The position numbers and the translations under genes were made by a program. Shown in pieces: positions 1 through 5,675 of a DNA stretch of 6,777 bases. Source of the stretch: a bacterium (GTDB lineage Bacteria; Krumholzibacteriota; Krumholzibacteria; LZORAL124-64-63); assembly GCA_021767885.1 (NCBI GenBank), contig JAASSM010000098.1, forward strand, positions 1 through 6,777, written 5' to 3'. The notes under the pieces are model-generated. The model made no database searches and was not told the origin of the DNA. It was given only the letters and a program-made list of their open reading frames with translations. Every line of letters starts with the position of its first letter. The first letter of the stretch is position 1.

Positions 1-94
1 CGCCGTTGGGCAGCTGGGGCAGCGGCGGATGCGCCACCAGCCAGGCCGCGCCGAAGACCAGCGCGGCGATCACCGGCAGCAGGCCGCGGCGCAT
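1..94 (-). CDS. 5' end of an unknown gene with a hydrophobic N-terminus (partial)
   Basis: Only the first 31 codons are inside the window; the gene runs off the left edge. On the minus strand its ATG (94-92) begins on the base right after the pyrE stop codon TAG (97-95), so it is probably translated as the next gene of the pyrFE operon. The visible peptide starts Met-Arg-Arg-Gly and then has about 18 mostly hydrophobic residues (Leu, Val, Ile, Ala, Phe, Trp), followed by a proline-rich stretch (HPPLPQLP). This is the pattern of a signal peptide or an N-terminal membrane anchor. No lipobox cysteine is seen. The ribosome binding site is weak (a GGGG run about 7 bases upstream), which fits translational coupling to pyrE. 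The function cannot be told from this fragment. The abutting start and the plausible export signal make a real gene more likely than a chance frame. Confidence 0.6.
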   Translation of the reverse strand, partial: MRRGLLPVIAALVFGAAWLVAHPPLPQLPNG

Positions 95-670
95 CTAGTT
101 GCCCCGGCTGCCCGGCTTGACCAGGGGCACGCCGTCCTGACACAGCGGGCAGCCGGCGGCCGGGTCCCAGGTCTGCACCTCCACGCGCGCCAGGGCCTGC
201 AGGGGCAGGGGCAGATCGGCATCGGGGCTGGTGCGGTCGATGATGGCGCCGAGGCCGGCCACCACGCCGCCCGCGGACTCCACCACCTGGCAGACCTCGC
301 GCACCGAGGTGCCCCGCGTCACCACGTCCTCGACCACCAGGACCTTCTCGCCCTGTTCCAGGAAGAAGCCGCGGCGCAGGCTCATGGCGCCGTCCTTGCG
401 CTCGGTGAACACGAAGCGGCGCCCCACCGCGCGGGCCACCTCGTGGCCGATGATCACGCCGCCGAGAGCGGGGCTGACCACCACGTCCCAGGTCTCGCCG
501 GTGAAGCCCGCGGCGATGGCCGCGCCCAGCTCGCGGGCGAGCTCGGGGAACTGCAGGATGCGTGCGCACTGGAAATAGGTGTCGCTGTGCAGGCCGCTGC
601 TGAGCAGGAAGTGCCCCTGCTGCAGGGCGCCCAGCTCGGTCATCAGCTCCAGCACCTGATCGTGGTTCAC
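95..670 (-). CDS. pyrE: Orotate phosphoribosyltransferase (Thermus-type PyrE)
   Basis: PyrE joins orotate to PRPP to give OMP and pyrophosphate, the fifth step of de novo pyrimidine synthesis in the cytoplasm. The protein is 191 residues. It shows the type I phosphoribosyltransferase PRPP loop VLVVEDVVTRGTS (about 110-122, with the acidic pair E114-D115), a TERKDG...LRRGF catalytic-loop region (89-102), and an N-terminal SSGLHSDTYFQ region (25-35) of the kind that contacts orotate. The C-terminus, CPLCQDGVPLVKPGSR (174-189), is typical of the Thermus-like PyrE family rather than the E. coli type. I chose GTG at 670-668 as start: GGAGGT lies 6 bases upstream, and the GTG overlaps the pyrF stop as GTGA. 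The frame is open further upstream, but that part is low-complexity Arg/Pro/Gly sequence antisense-free noise inside pyrF. A later ATG ten codons in is less likely because it lacks this site. Identity is very secure. Confidence 0.95.
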   Translation of the reverse strand: MNHDQVLELMTELGALQQGHFLLSSGLHSDTYFQCARILQFPELARELGAAIAAGFTGETWDVVVSPALGGVIIGHEVARAVGRRFVFTERKDGAMSLRRGFFLEQGEKVLVVEDVVTRGTSVREVCQVVESAGGVVAGLGAIIDRTSPDADLPLPLQALARVEVQTWDPAAGCPLCQDGVPLVKPGSRGN

Positions 671-1425
671 GGACGGACCTCCAGTTCCGCCGCGATGGCG
701 GCGTGGGCTCGGGCGGGATCCTGGGCACGGGTGATGGGGCGGCCCACCACGAGGAAGTCGGCGCCGGCGGCCATGGCGCCGGCGGGGGTGGCCACCCGCT
801 TCTGGTCCTGGACGTCGCCGCCGGCCGGGCGGATGCCCGGGGTGACCGCCAGCGGTGCGGGACCCAGGGCGGCGCGCAGGTCGGGCAGGTCGGCCGCCGA
901 GCACACCAGACCGTCGCAGCCGGCGTCCCAGGCCAGCCGGGCCAGGCGGGCCACGCGCGCGGCCACGGTGTCGTCGCCCGGGGCGGTCTCGGCCAGATCC
1001 TCCTGGCCCAGGCTGGTCAGCACCGTGACCGCCAGCAGGGCCGGTCGCAGCCCGGTGGCGCCCACCGGCGCGGCCGCGAGGGCCTCGGCGGCGGCCGCCA
1101 TGGCTGCCCGTCCGGCGCCGGCGTGCATGGTCACCAGGGAGACGCCCAGGCTCGCGGCCACCCGGGCGGCGCCCGCCACGGTGTTGGGGATGTCGTGGTA
1201 CTTGAGATCGAGGAAGACGCGCTTGCGGCGGGCCTGGAGCTGCTCGATCACCACGGGGCCGGAGGCGCTGAACAGCTCCAGCCCCACCTTCACGAACCGG
1301 GCGGGGTCGCCGAGGCGGTCGGCGAGGGCCACGGCCTGGTCGGCCGACGGCACGTCCAGGGCGGTGATCACGCGGTCGGCGGCGGGCAGCTCCCGCAGTG
1401 CCGCGAGCAGGTCTTCGCGTCGCAT
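667..1425 (-). CDS. pyrF: Orotidine 5'-phosphate decarboxylase
   Basis: PyrF decarboxylates OMP to UMP, the last step of de novo pyrimidine synthesis. The protein has 252 residues, normal for the bacterial PyrF subfamily with a (beta/alpha)8 barrel. Family motifs occur in order: ITALDVPS (20-27, Asp24), FVKVGLEL (44-51, Lys46), the catalytic signature FLDLKYHDIPNT (71-82, with Asp73, Lys75 and Asp78 forming the charged Asp-Lys-Asp network), VTMHAGAG (98-105), TPGIRP (195-200) and the phosphate-binding VVGRPIT (226-232). The chosen ATG (1425-1423) has AGAGGA 5 bases upstream and begins the normal family N-terminus; the same frame extends upstream across the intergenic region and into serS antisense, without homology. 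The gene is first in the leftward pyrF-pyrE operon and overlaps pyrE by 4 bases. Identity is very secure. Confidence 0.96.
   Translation of the reverse strand: MRREDLLAALRELPAADRVITALDVPSADQAVALADRLGDPARFVKVGLELFSASGPVVIEQLQARRKRVFLDLKYHDIPNTVAGAARVAASLGVSLVTMHAGAGRAAMAAAAEALAAAPVGATGLRPALLAVTVLTSLGQEDLAETAPGDDTVAARVARLARLAWDAGCDGLVCSAADLPDLRAALGPAPLAVTPGIRPAGGDVQDQKRVATPAGAMAAGADFLVVGRPITRAQDPARAHAAIAAELEVRP
677..682 (-). promoter_or_regulatory. Ribosome binding site for pyrE inside the pyrF 3' end
   Basis: The minus strand reads GGAGGT here, a near-perfect Shine-Dalgarno sequence, 6 bases before the GTG at 670-668. It decides the pyrE start over the long upstream extension of the same frame. 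Because the GTG shares bases with the pyrF TGA stop (GTGA, 670-667), ribosomes ending pyrF can restart directly on pyrE, which would keep the two enzymes in step. Confidence 0.8.
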
Positions 1426-1455
1426 CTCGGTCCTCTCGGGAAGGGGCGATTTGCC

Positions 1456-1484
1456 TTGCCGCCCCCGGGGGCGTTGGTTATACC
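1456..1484 (+). promoter_or_regulatory. Candidate sigma-70-type promoter for the serS operon
   Basis: On the plus strand TTGCCG (1456-1461) and TATACC (1479-1484) are 17 bases apart. Transcription would start near 1491, giving a leader of about 65 bases before the serS GTG. This leader is too short and lacks the landmarks for a T-box, so I do not call a riboswitch. The -10 region overlaps the -10 region of the opposing pyrF promoter candidate, so the two directions may compete for RNA polymerase. It is the only AT-richer spot in the gap, which supports promoter function but does not prove it. Confidence 0.4.
1460..1473. repeat. 14-base perfect GC palindrome in the divergent pyrF/serS gap
   Basis: The sequence CGCCCCCGGGGGCG is a perfect inverted repeat with no loop. 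It lies in the spacer of the candidate plus-strand promoter and just after the predicted start of the minus-strand one, a position where a bound protein would affect both. In DNA this GC-rich a short palindrome of only C and G can arise by chance, so an operator role is only a possibility. There is no U-tract, so it does not look like a terminator. Confidence 0.3.
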
Positions 1485-1513
1485 GTTCTAGCAGCCGGGG
1501 CGGGGGTTGGCAA
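1485..1513 (-). promoter_or_regulatory. Candidate sigma-70-type promoter for pyrF-pyrE
   Basis: On the minus strand TTGCCA (1513-1508) and TAGAAC (1490-1485) are separated by 17 bases, a good match to a housekeeping promoter in otherwise extremely GC-rich DNA. A second -10-like hexamer, TATAAC (1482-1477), lies just downstream. Transcription would begin roughly at 1470-1478, leaving a leader of about 45-55 bases before pyrF. This is a pattern match only; no start site data exist. Confidence 0.4.
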
Positions 1514-1540
1514 GCGCCCGCGCCGGCGCACGCGCGCCAA

Positions 1541-1548
1541 AGGAAGGA
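1541..1548 (+). promoter_or_regulatory. Ribosome binding site for serS
   Basis: The purine-rich AGGAAGGA ends 7 bases before the GTG at 1556-1558. It settles the serS start at this GTG: the frame stays open far upstream, across the pyrE/pyrF antisense, but the family N-terminus Leu-Asp-Arg-Lys-Phe-Leu begins immediately after this codon. Confidence 0.75.
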
Positions 1549-1555
1549 CGTCTCC

Positions 1556-2812
1556 GTGCTCGATCGCAAGTTCCTCCGCGACAACCGCGAGCTGGTGGAG
1601 CAGGCCGTGGCCGCCAAGCGCGAGGCCGTGGACATCGCCGCCTACTACGAGCGCGACGCCGAGCGCCGCGCCGCCCTGCAGCAGGCGGAGGAGCTCCAGG
1701 CGGAGGTCAACCGCGCCAACAAGGCGATCAGCACCGCCAAGGCCGCCGGCGAGGACACCGCCGCCGCCATCGCCGAGATGCGGGCGGTGGCCGGCGAGCT
1801 CAAGGCGCTCCGCGCCCGCGCCGCCGAGCTCGACGGCGAGGTGGAGGCGCTCTACATCCGCATCCCCAACCTGCCCGATCCCGACGTGCCCGTGGGCACG
1901 GAGGCGGACAACCAGGTGATCCGCACCTGGGGCGAGCCCCGGGAGATGCCCGGCGCCCAGGCGCACTGGGACCTGGGCGCGGCCCTGGGCCTGCTGGATC
2001 CCGAGCCGCCCGCTCGCATGTCCGGCTCGGGCTTCTCGCTCCTGCAGGGGGACCTGGCCCGTCTGGAGCGCGCCCTGATCAACTGGTTCCTCGACACCCA
2101 CCGCACCGCCGGCTACACCGAGGTCGCCGTGCCCTACCTGGTGGGGCCGGACGCCATGCGCGGCACGGGCCAGCTGCCCAAGCTGGCCGACGACATGTAC
2201 CGCTGCCGCGACGACGACCTCTACCTCATCCCCACCGCCGAGGTCTCCGTCACCAACATCCACCGCGACAGCACCCTGGCCGAGGAGCAGCTGCCGCTGC
2301 GCTACTGCGCCTTCTCGCCCTGCTTCCGCCGGGAGGCCGGCGCCGCGGGCAAGGACACGCGCGGCCTGCTGCGCATGCACCAGTTCCACAAGGTGGAGCT
2401 GGTCCACTTCGAGCGGCCCGAGCGCTCGCGCGCGGCCCACGAGGAGCTCACTGCCCAGGCCGAGGGCCTGCTGCAGGCCCTGGAGCTGCCCTTCCGCACC
2501 GTGCTGCTGGCCACGGGCGACCTGAGCTTCGCCGCCCGGCGCTGCTACGACCTCGAGGTCTGGTCGCCGGGGGTGGGCCAGTGGCTGGAGGTGTCCAGCT
2601 GCAGCGACTTCGGCGATTTCCAGGCCCGGCGCGCGGGCATCCGCTGGAAGGGGTCGTCCGGCAAGGGCTACGTGCACACGCTCAACGGCTCGGGGCTGGC
2701 CCTGCCGCGGGTGCTGGTGGCGATCCTGGAGAACTACCAGCAGGAGGACGGGACGGTGACCGTGCCGGCGGTGCTGCGGCCGTACCTCGGCGGCCAGGAC
2801 CGGATCGGCTGA
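1556..2812 (+). CDS. serS: Seryl-tRNA synthetase
   Basis: SerRS activates serine with ATP and charges tRNA-Ser (and tRNA-Sec where present). The protein has 418 residues, close to the usual 420-430 of bacterial enzymes. Residues 1 to about 100 form the N-terminal arm, with two long charged, Ala/Glu-rich helices (roughly 30-60 and 68-100), the antiparallel coiled coil that grips the long variable arm of tRNA-Ser. The class II catalytic domain follows: SGSGF (156-160), motif 1 region GYTEVAVPYLV (186-196), the serine-binding TAE (227-229), motif 2 CFRREAGAAGKDTRGLLRMH (256-275), LEVSSCSDFGDFQARR (344-359), and motif 3 LNGSGLALPRVLVAILENYQ (376-395). All catalytic features are present. The start is a GTG with a good Shine-Dalgarno site. 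It is the first gene of the rightward operon; the kinase gene begins 29 bases after its stop with no terminator seen. Identity is very secure. Confidence 0.97.
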   Translation: MLDRKFLRDNRELVEQAVAAKREAVDIAAYYERDAERRAALQQAEELQAEVNRANKAISTAKAAGEDTAAAIAEMRAVAGELKALRARAAELDGEVEALYIRIPNLPDPDVPVGTEADNQVIRTWGEPREMPGAQAHWDLGAALGLLDPEPPARMSGSGFSLLQGDLARLERALINWFLDTHRTAGYTEVAVPYLVGPDAMRGTGQLPKLADDMYRCRDDDLYLIPTAEVSVTNIHRDSTLAEEQLPLRYCAFSPCFRREAGAAGKDTRGLLRMHQFHKVELVHFERPERSRAAHEELTAQAEGLLQALELPFRTVLLATGDLSFAARRCYDLEVWSPGVGQWLEVSSCSDFGDFQARRAGIRWKGSSGKGYVHTLNGSGLALPRVLVAILENYQQEDGTVTVPAVLRPYLGGQDRIG

Positions 2813-2841
2813 CCGGCGCGGCCGGCGGCCCGGGAGCACGC

Positions 2842-4083
2842 ATGGATCCGTTACCCCGCGGACTGTTCGGCCTGAAGCGGCGCCAGCTCTTCGCGCTCTA
2901 CCTGCTGGTGGGCAGCGTGCTCATCGTGGTGGGCATCACCAGCTACACCCTGCGCATCACCCGCGACATGGAGAAGCAGACGCGGCTGATCACCGAGCTG
3001 GTCAGCGGCATGGCCAGCCGCACGCTGTTCTCGGGGAACCTGGCGGAGTTCGCGCCGGTGATCGGGCTGCTGAACGAGGCGGAGATCCCCCTGATCGTCA
3101 CCGACCCCTCCGGCCGGCCCATCTTCTGGAACAGCGAGATCACCGGCATCCCGGCCGTGGACGACTACGACCTGCTCATGGCCCAGGACCCCGCCGCACC
3201 CACCGATCCGCGGGTGGCCGCGGCCGTGGCCATGGCTGCCGAGCTGGACCGCCGGGCGCAGCCCTTCGCCATCTTCGATCCCCAGGGCCGCCGGCGCGGC
3301 ACCCTGCACTACGGCCAGAGCGCGCTCACCGATCAGGTGCGCATCCTGCCGTTCCTCGAGCTGGGCATCATGGTGCTCTTCTTCCTGGCCATCCTCTGGG
3401 GCCTGCAGGTCAAGAAGCAGAACGACCAGAACCTGCTCTTCGCCGGCATGGCCAAGGAGACCGCCCACCAGCTGGGCACGCCGCTGACCTCCATCATGGG
3501 CTGGCTGGCGCTGCTGCAGGACCGGCTGCCCGCGGGCGACGAGACGCTGCGGGAACTCGAGCGCGACGTCGGGCGTCTCAGCAAGGTCTCCACCCGCTTC
3601 GGGCAGATCGGCTCGCAGCCCAAGCTGGAGGACCACGATCTGGTGGCGGTGGTGGAGGAAACCATTACGTATTTCCGCAGGCGCTTGCCGCATCTCGGCG
3701 GCCGCGTCGAGTTGCGCAGCGAGGGAGCGGCCGGCAATCCGGTGGCGTTCAACCGGGACCTCATGGAGTGGGTCCTGGAGAACCTGCTGAAGAACGCCAT
3801 CGATGCGCTGGAGCAGGGCAAGGGCACGGTCACGGTCCGTTTGAGCGACCTGCCCGAGGGCGGCGTGGCCCTGCGCGTCCGGGACACCGGCCGCGGCATC
3901 AAGCCCTCCTACCGGGCCAAGCTCTTCGAACCGGGCGTCAGTTCCAAGGCGCGCGGCTGGGGCATGGGCCTGGCGCTGGTCAAGCGCATCGTCACGCAGT
4001 ACCACGGCGGACGGATCCGGGTGGAGAGCACCGGCTCGCAGGGCACGGTCTTCCTGATCACGCTGCCGGGGAAGGATGTCTGA
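2842..4083 (+). CDS. Two-transmembrane sensor histidine kinase, PorY-like
   Basis: This 413-residue membrane kinase is the likely partner of the PorX-type regulator encoded by the overlapping next gene. Transmembrane helix 1 is about residues 16-36 and helix 2 about 171-188. Between them lie some 130 residues, presumably outside the cytoplasm, with a PAS-like strand pattern IPLIVTDPSGRPIFWN (82-97) and an HYGQSAL motif (156-162). The cytoplasmic part has a HisKA H-box AKETAHQLGTPLTSIMGW (204-221, phospho-acceptor His209), then a HATPase domain with N-box ENLLKNAID (313-321), G1 box DTGRGI (348-353), F-box LFEPG (361-365) and G2 box GWGMGLALVKRI (372-383). No HAMP domain is evident. From family knowledge, the MAKETAHQLGTPL form of the H-box and the Tyr-Gly-x-Ser element before helix 2 resemble a Bacteroidota kinase group that I believe includes PorY; that link is by memory. 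ATG 2842 has GGGAG 5 bases upstream. The 3' end overlaps porX by 8 bases, implying coupled, balanced expression. Confidence 0.88.
   Translation: MDPLPRGLFGLKRRQLFALYLLVGSVLIVVGITSYTLRITRDMEKQTRLITELVSGMASRTLFSGNLAEFAPVIGLLNEAEIPLIVTDPSGRPIFWNSEITGIPAVDDYDLLMAQDPAAPTDPRVAAAVAMAAELDRRAQPFAIFDPQGRRRGTLHYGQSALTDQVRILPFLELGIMVLFFLAILWGLQVKKQNDQNLLFAGMAKETAHQLGTPLTSIMGWLALLQDRLPAGDETLRELERDVGRLSKVSTRFGQIGSQPKLEDHDLVAVVEETITYFRRRLPHLGGRVELRSEGAAGNPVAFNRDLMEWVLENLLKNAIDALEQGKGTVTVRLSDLPEGGVALRVRDTGRGIKPSYRAKLFEPGVSSKARGWGMGLALVKRIVTQYHGGRIRVESTGSQGTVFLITLPGKDV
4068..4076 (+). promoter_or_regulatory. Ribosome binding site bearing on the porX start
   Basis: GGGGAAGGA ends at 4076, directly on the A of the ATG at 4076. 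It leaves no normal spacing for that ATG, but sits 8 bases before an in-frame GTG at 4085-4087, which lies just after the kinase stop TGA (4081-4083). The GTG would give a protein three residues shorter (517). By spacing alone the GTG looks the better start; the ATG is kept as the listed start because it is the stronger start codon. The functional domains do not depend on the choice. Confidence 0.55.
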
Positions 4084-5638
4084 CGTGGGTTACCGCGTTC
4101 TCTGGATCGACGACAACATCGACGAGCTCCGCTCGCACATGATGTTCCTGGACCAGAAGGGCTACCAGGTCACCGGCGCCACCAACGGCCGCGACGGGCT
4201 GGCCCTGCTGGCGGAGGAGAAGTTCGACGCCGTCCTGCTGGACGAGATGATGCCCGGCCTGGGCGGGCTGGAGACCCTCGAGGAGATCCGCAAGGTCCAC
4301 GAGCACATCCCGGTGATCATGATCACCAAGAGCGAGGCCGAGGACCTGATGACCAAGGCCATCGGCCGGCGCATCGACGACTACCTGGTCAAGCCGGTCT
4401 CGCCGCTGCAGATCCAGGCGGCGCTGAAGAAGCACGTCGAGGCCCGCAAGATCACCGAGCAGCAGGTCACCCGCGACTACCTCTCCCACTTCAACGCGGT
4501 GGGCGATCGCATCGCCACCGCCGACACGCCCGCGGACTGGGAGGGCATCTACAACGACCTGGTGACCTGGGGCCTGGATCTCTACCGCTACAGCGACCAC
4601 GGCCTGCTGGCCACGCAGGACGAGCAGATGGCCGCCGCCAACCTGGCGCTGGGCAAGTACGTGCGCGAGCGCTACCGCGACTGGGTCCACGGCGCCGAGG
4701 GCGCGCCCGTGCTCAGCCCCGACGTCTACCGGCAGCTGGTGGAGCCGGAGGTGCAGGCGAACCGCCAGGTGCTCTGGGTGGTCATCGACTGCATGCGACT
4801 GGACCAGTGGCGCATGGTCGAGCCCCTGCTCGAGCCCTTCTTCCGCATGGAGCGCCGGACCTACTGGTCCATCCTGCCCACGGCCACGCCCTACTCCCGC
4901 AACGCGCTGTTCGCCGGCCTCTACCCCCTGGACATCGCCCGGGGCTACCCCCAGCTCTGGCACGACGGCCTGCGGGACGACACCAGCCGCAACGCCCACG
5001 AGGACAAGCTGCTCGCCGCCCAGCTCGAGCGCCTGAAGAGCCCCGCCGCCGGCAGCCTGCGCTACTACAAGATCTCCGACCAGCGCGACACCGACAACCT
5101 GCGCCGCGACTTCACCTCCCTGGACGACACCCGCCTGGTGGCCGGCGTCTACAACTTCCTGGACATCATGGCCCACGGGCGCAGCCAGAGCATGATCCTC
5201 AAGGAGCTGGCGCCGGACGAGGCCGCCTTCCGCACCCTCATGCGCACCTGGTTCGAGCACAGCACGCTGTACGAGCTGCTGCGCGAGGCCGCCCGCCGCG
5301 GCACCACCGTGGTGGTGACCACCGACCACGGCTCGCTCTTCTGCAAGCGCGCCACCAAGATCCGCGGCAACCGCGACACCTCGAGCAACGTGCGCTACAA
5401 GTTCGGCGACAACCTCACCGTGGACGACAAGCGCGTCATGCTCATGAAGGACCCCACGGACTACAAGCTGCCGTCCAACAGCCCCATCGAGACCTACGCC
5501 ATCACCACCGAGAACTACTACCTGGTCTACCCGACCAACTACCACGAGTACGAGCGCCTCTATCGCGACAGCTTCCAGCACGGCGGCATCAGCCTCGAGG
5601 AGCTCATCTGCCCCTTCGCCGTCCTGCGGCCCCGCTGA
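4076..5638 (+). CDS. porX: PorX-type response regulator with PglZ/alkaline phosphatase-superfamily output domain
   Basis: This 520-residue cytoplasmic protein has a receiver domain (about 5-123) with acidic pair Asp12-Asp13, phospho-acceptor Asp56 in VLLDEMMPG, Thr84 and Lys106 in YLVKP, so it can accept phosphate. A helical linker (about 125-225) follows. From about 230 to the end is a PglZ domain of the alkaline phosphatase superfamily: VLWVVIDCMRLDQW (232-245, Asp238 a likely metal ligand), ILPTATPYSRNALFAGL (266-282, with the candidate nucleophile Thr in TATPYSR), VVTTDHGS (413-420, Asp417-His418), SSNVRYKFGDN (436-446) and QHGGISLEEL (501-510). There is no DNA-binding domain. In Porphyromonas gingivalis, PorX with this layout binds zinc, cleaves linear and cyclic oligonucleotides, dimerises on phosphorylation and controls type IX secretion genes. 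Catalytic residues look intact here, so activity is expected; the substrate is unknown. It overlaps the kinase gene by 8 bases; tsaE follows after 37 bases. Identity as a PorX-family protein is strong; a role in type IX secretion is inference. Confidence 0.92.
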   Translation: MSDVGYRVLWIDDNIDELRSHMMFLDQKGYQVTGATNGRDGLALLAEEKFDAVLLDEMMPGLGGLETLEEIRKVHEHIPVIMITKSEAEDLMTKAIGRRIDDYLVKPVSPLQIQAALKKHVEARKITEQQVTRDYLSHFNAVGDRIATADTPADWEGIYNDLVTWGLDLYRYSDHGLLATQDEQMAAANLALGKYVRERYRDWVHGAEGAPVLSPDVYRQLVEPEVQANRQVLWVVIDCMRLDQWRMVEPLLEPFFRMERRTYWSILPTATPYSRNALFAGLYPLDIARGYPQLWHDGLRDDTSRNAHEDKLLAAQLERLKSPAAGSLRYYKISDQRDTDNLRRDFTSLDDTRLVAGVYNFLDIMAHGRSQSMILKELAPDEAAFRTLMRTWFEHSTLYELLREAARRGTTVVVTTDHGSLFCKRATKIRGNRDTSSNVRYKFGDNLTVDDKRVMLMKDPTDYKLPSNSPIETYAITTENYYLVYPTNYHEYERLYRDSFQHGGISLEELICPFAVLRPR

Positions 5639-5675
5639 TCGCGCCGCCCAGCGCGCTGGCCGTCCGAGGAGCCCC

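Noticed and set aside
29..1555. Long open frame running into serS from the left (about 509 extra codons)
   Set aside because: It is antisense to pyrE and pyrF, Ala/Arg/Gly-rich without motifs, and the SerRS family N-terminus and ribosome site place the start at 1556.
1491..1555. T-box or other riboswitch in the serS leader
   Set aside because: The leader is only about 65 bases and has no recognisable specifier loop, T-box sequence or terminator/antiterminator pair.
1478..2839. 453-codon frame on the minus strand opposite serS
   Set aside because: GC-rich DNA lacks stops in this frame; the translation is low-complexity with no family motif, and serS opposite it is certain.
3655..3720. Slightly AT-richer patch within the kinase gene, hinting at recombination
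   Set aside because: The patch is only about 20 codons, the reading frame and domain order are intact across it, and it matches a normal linker between HisKA and HATPase domains.
4760..5638. PglZ domain as a sign of a BREX phage-defence locus
   Set aside because: The domain is fused to a receiver as in PorX, and none of the BREX partners (BrxL/Lon-like, PglX methylase, BrxC ATPase) is nearby; neighbours are housekeeping genes.
5639..5675. Terminator or promoter between porX and tsaE
   Set aside because: The 37 bases contain only short GCGC-type repeats with no stable hairpin followed by a T run and no promoter-like hexamers.
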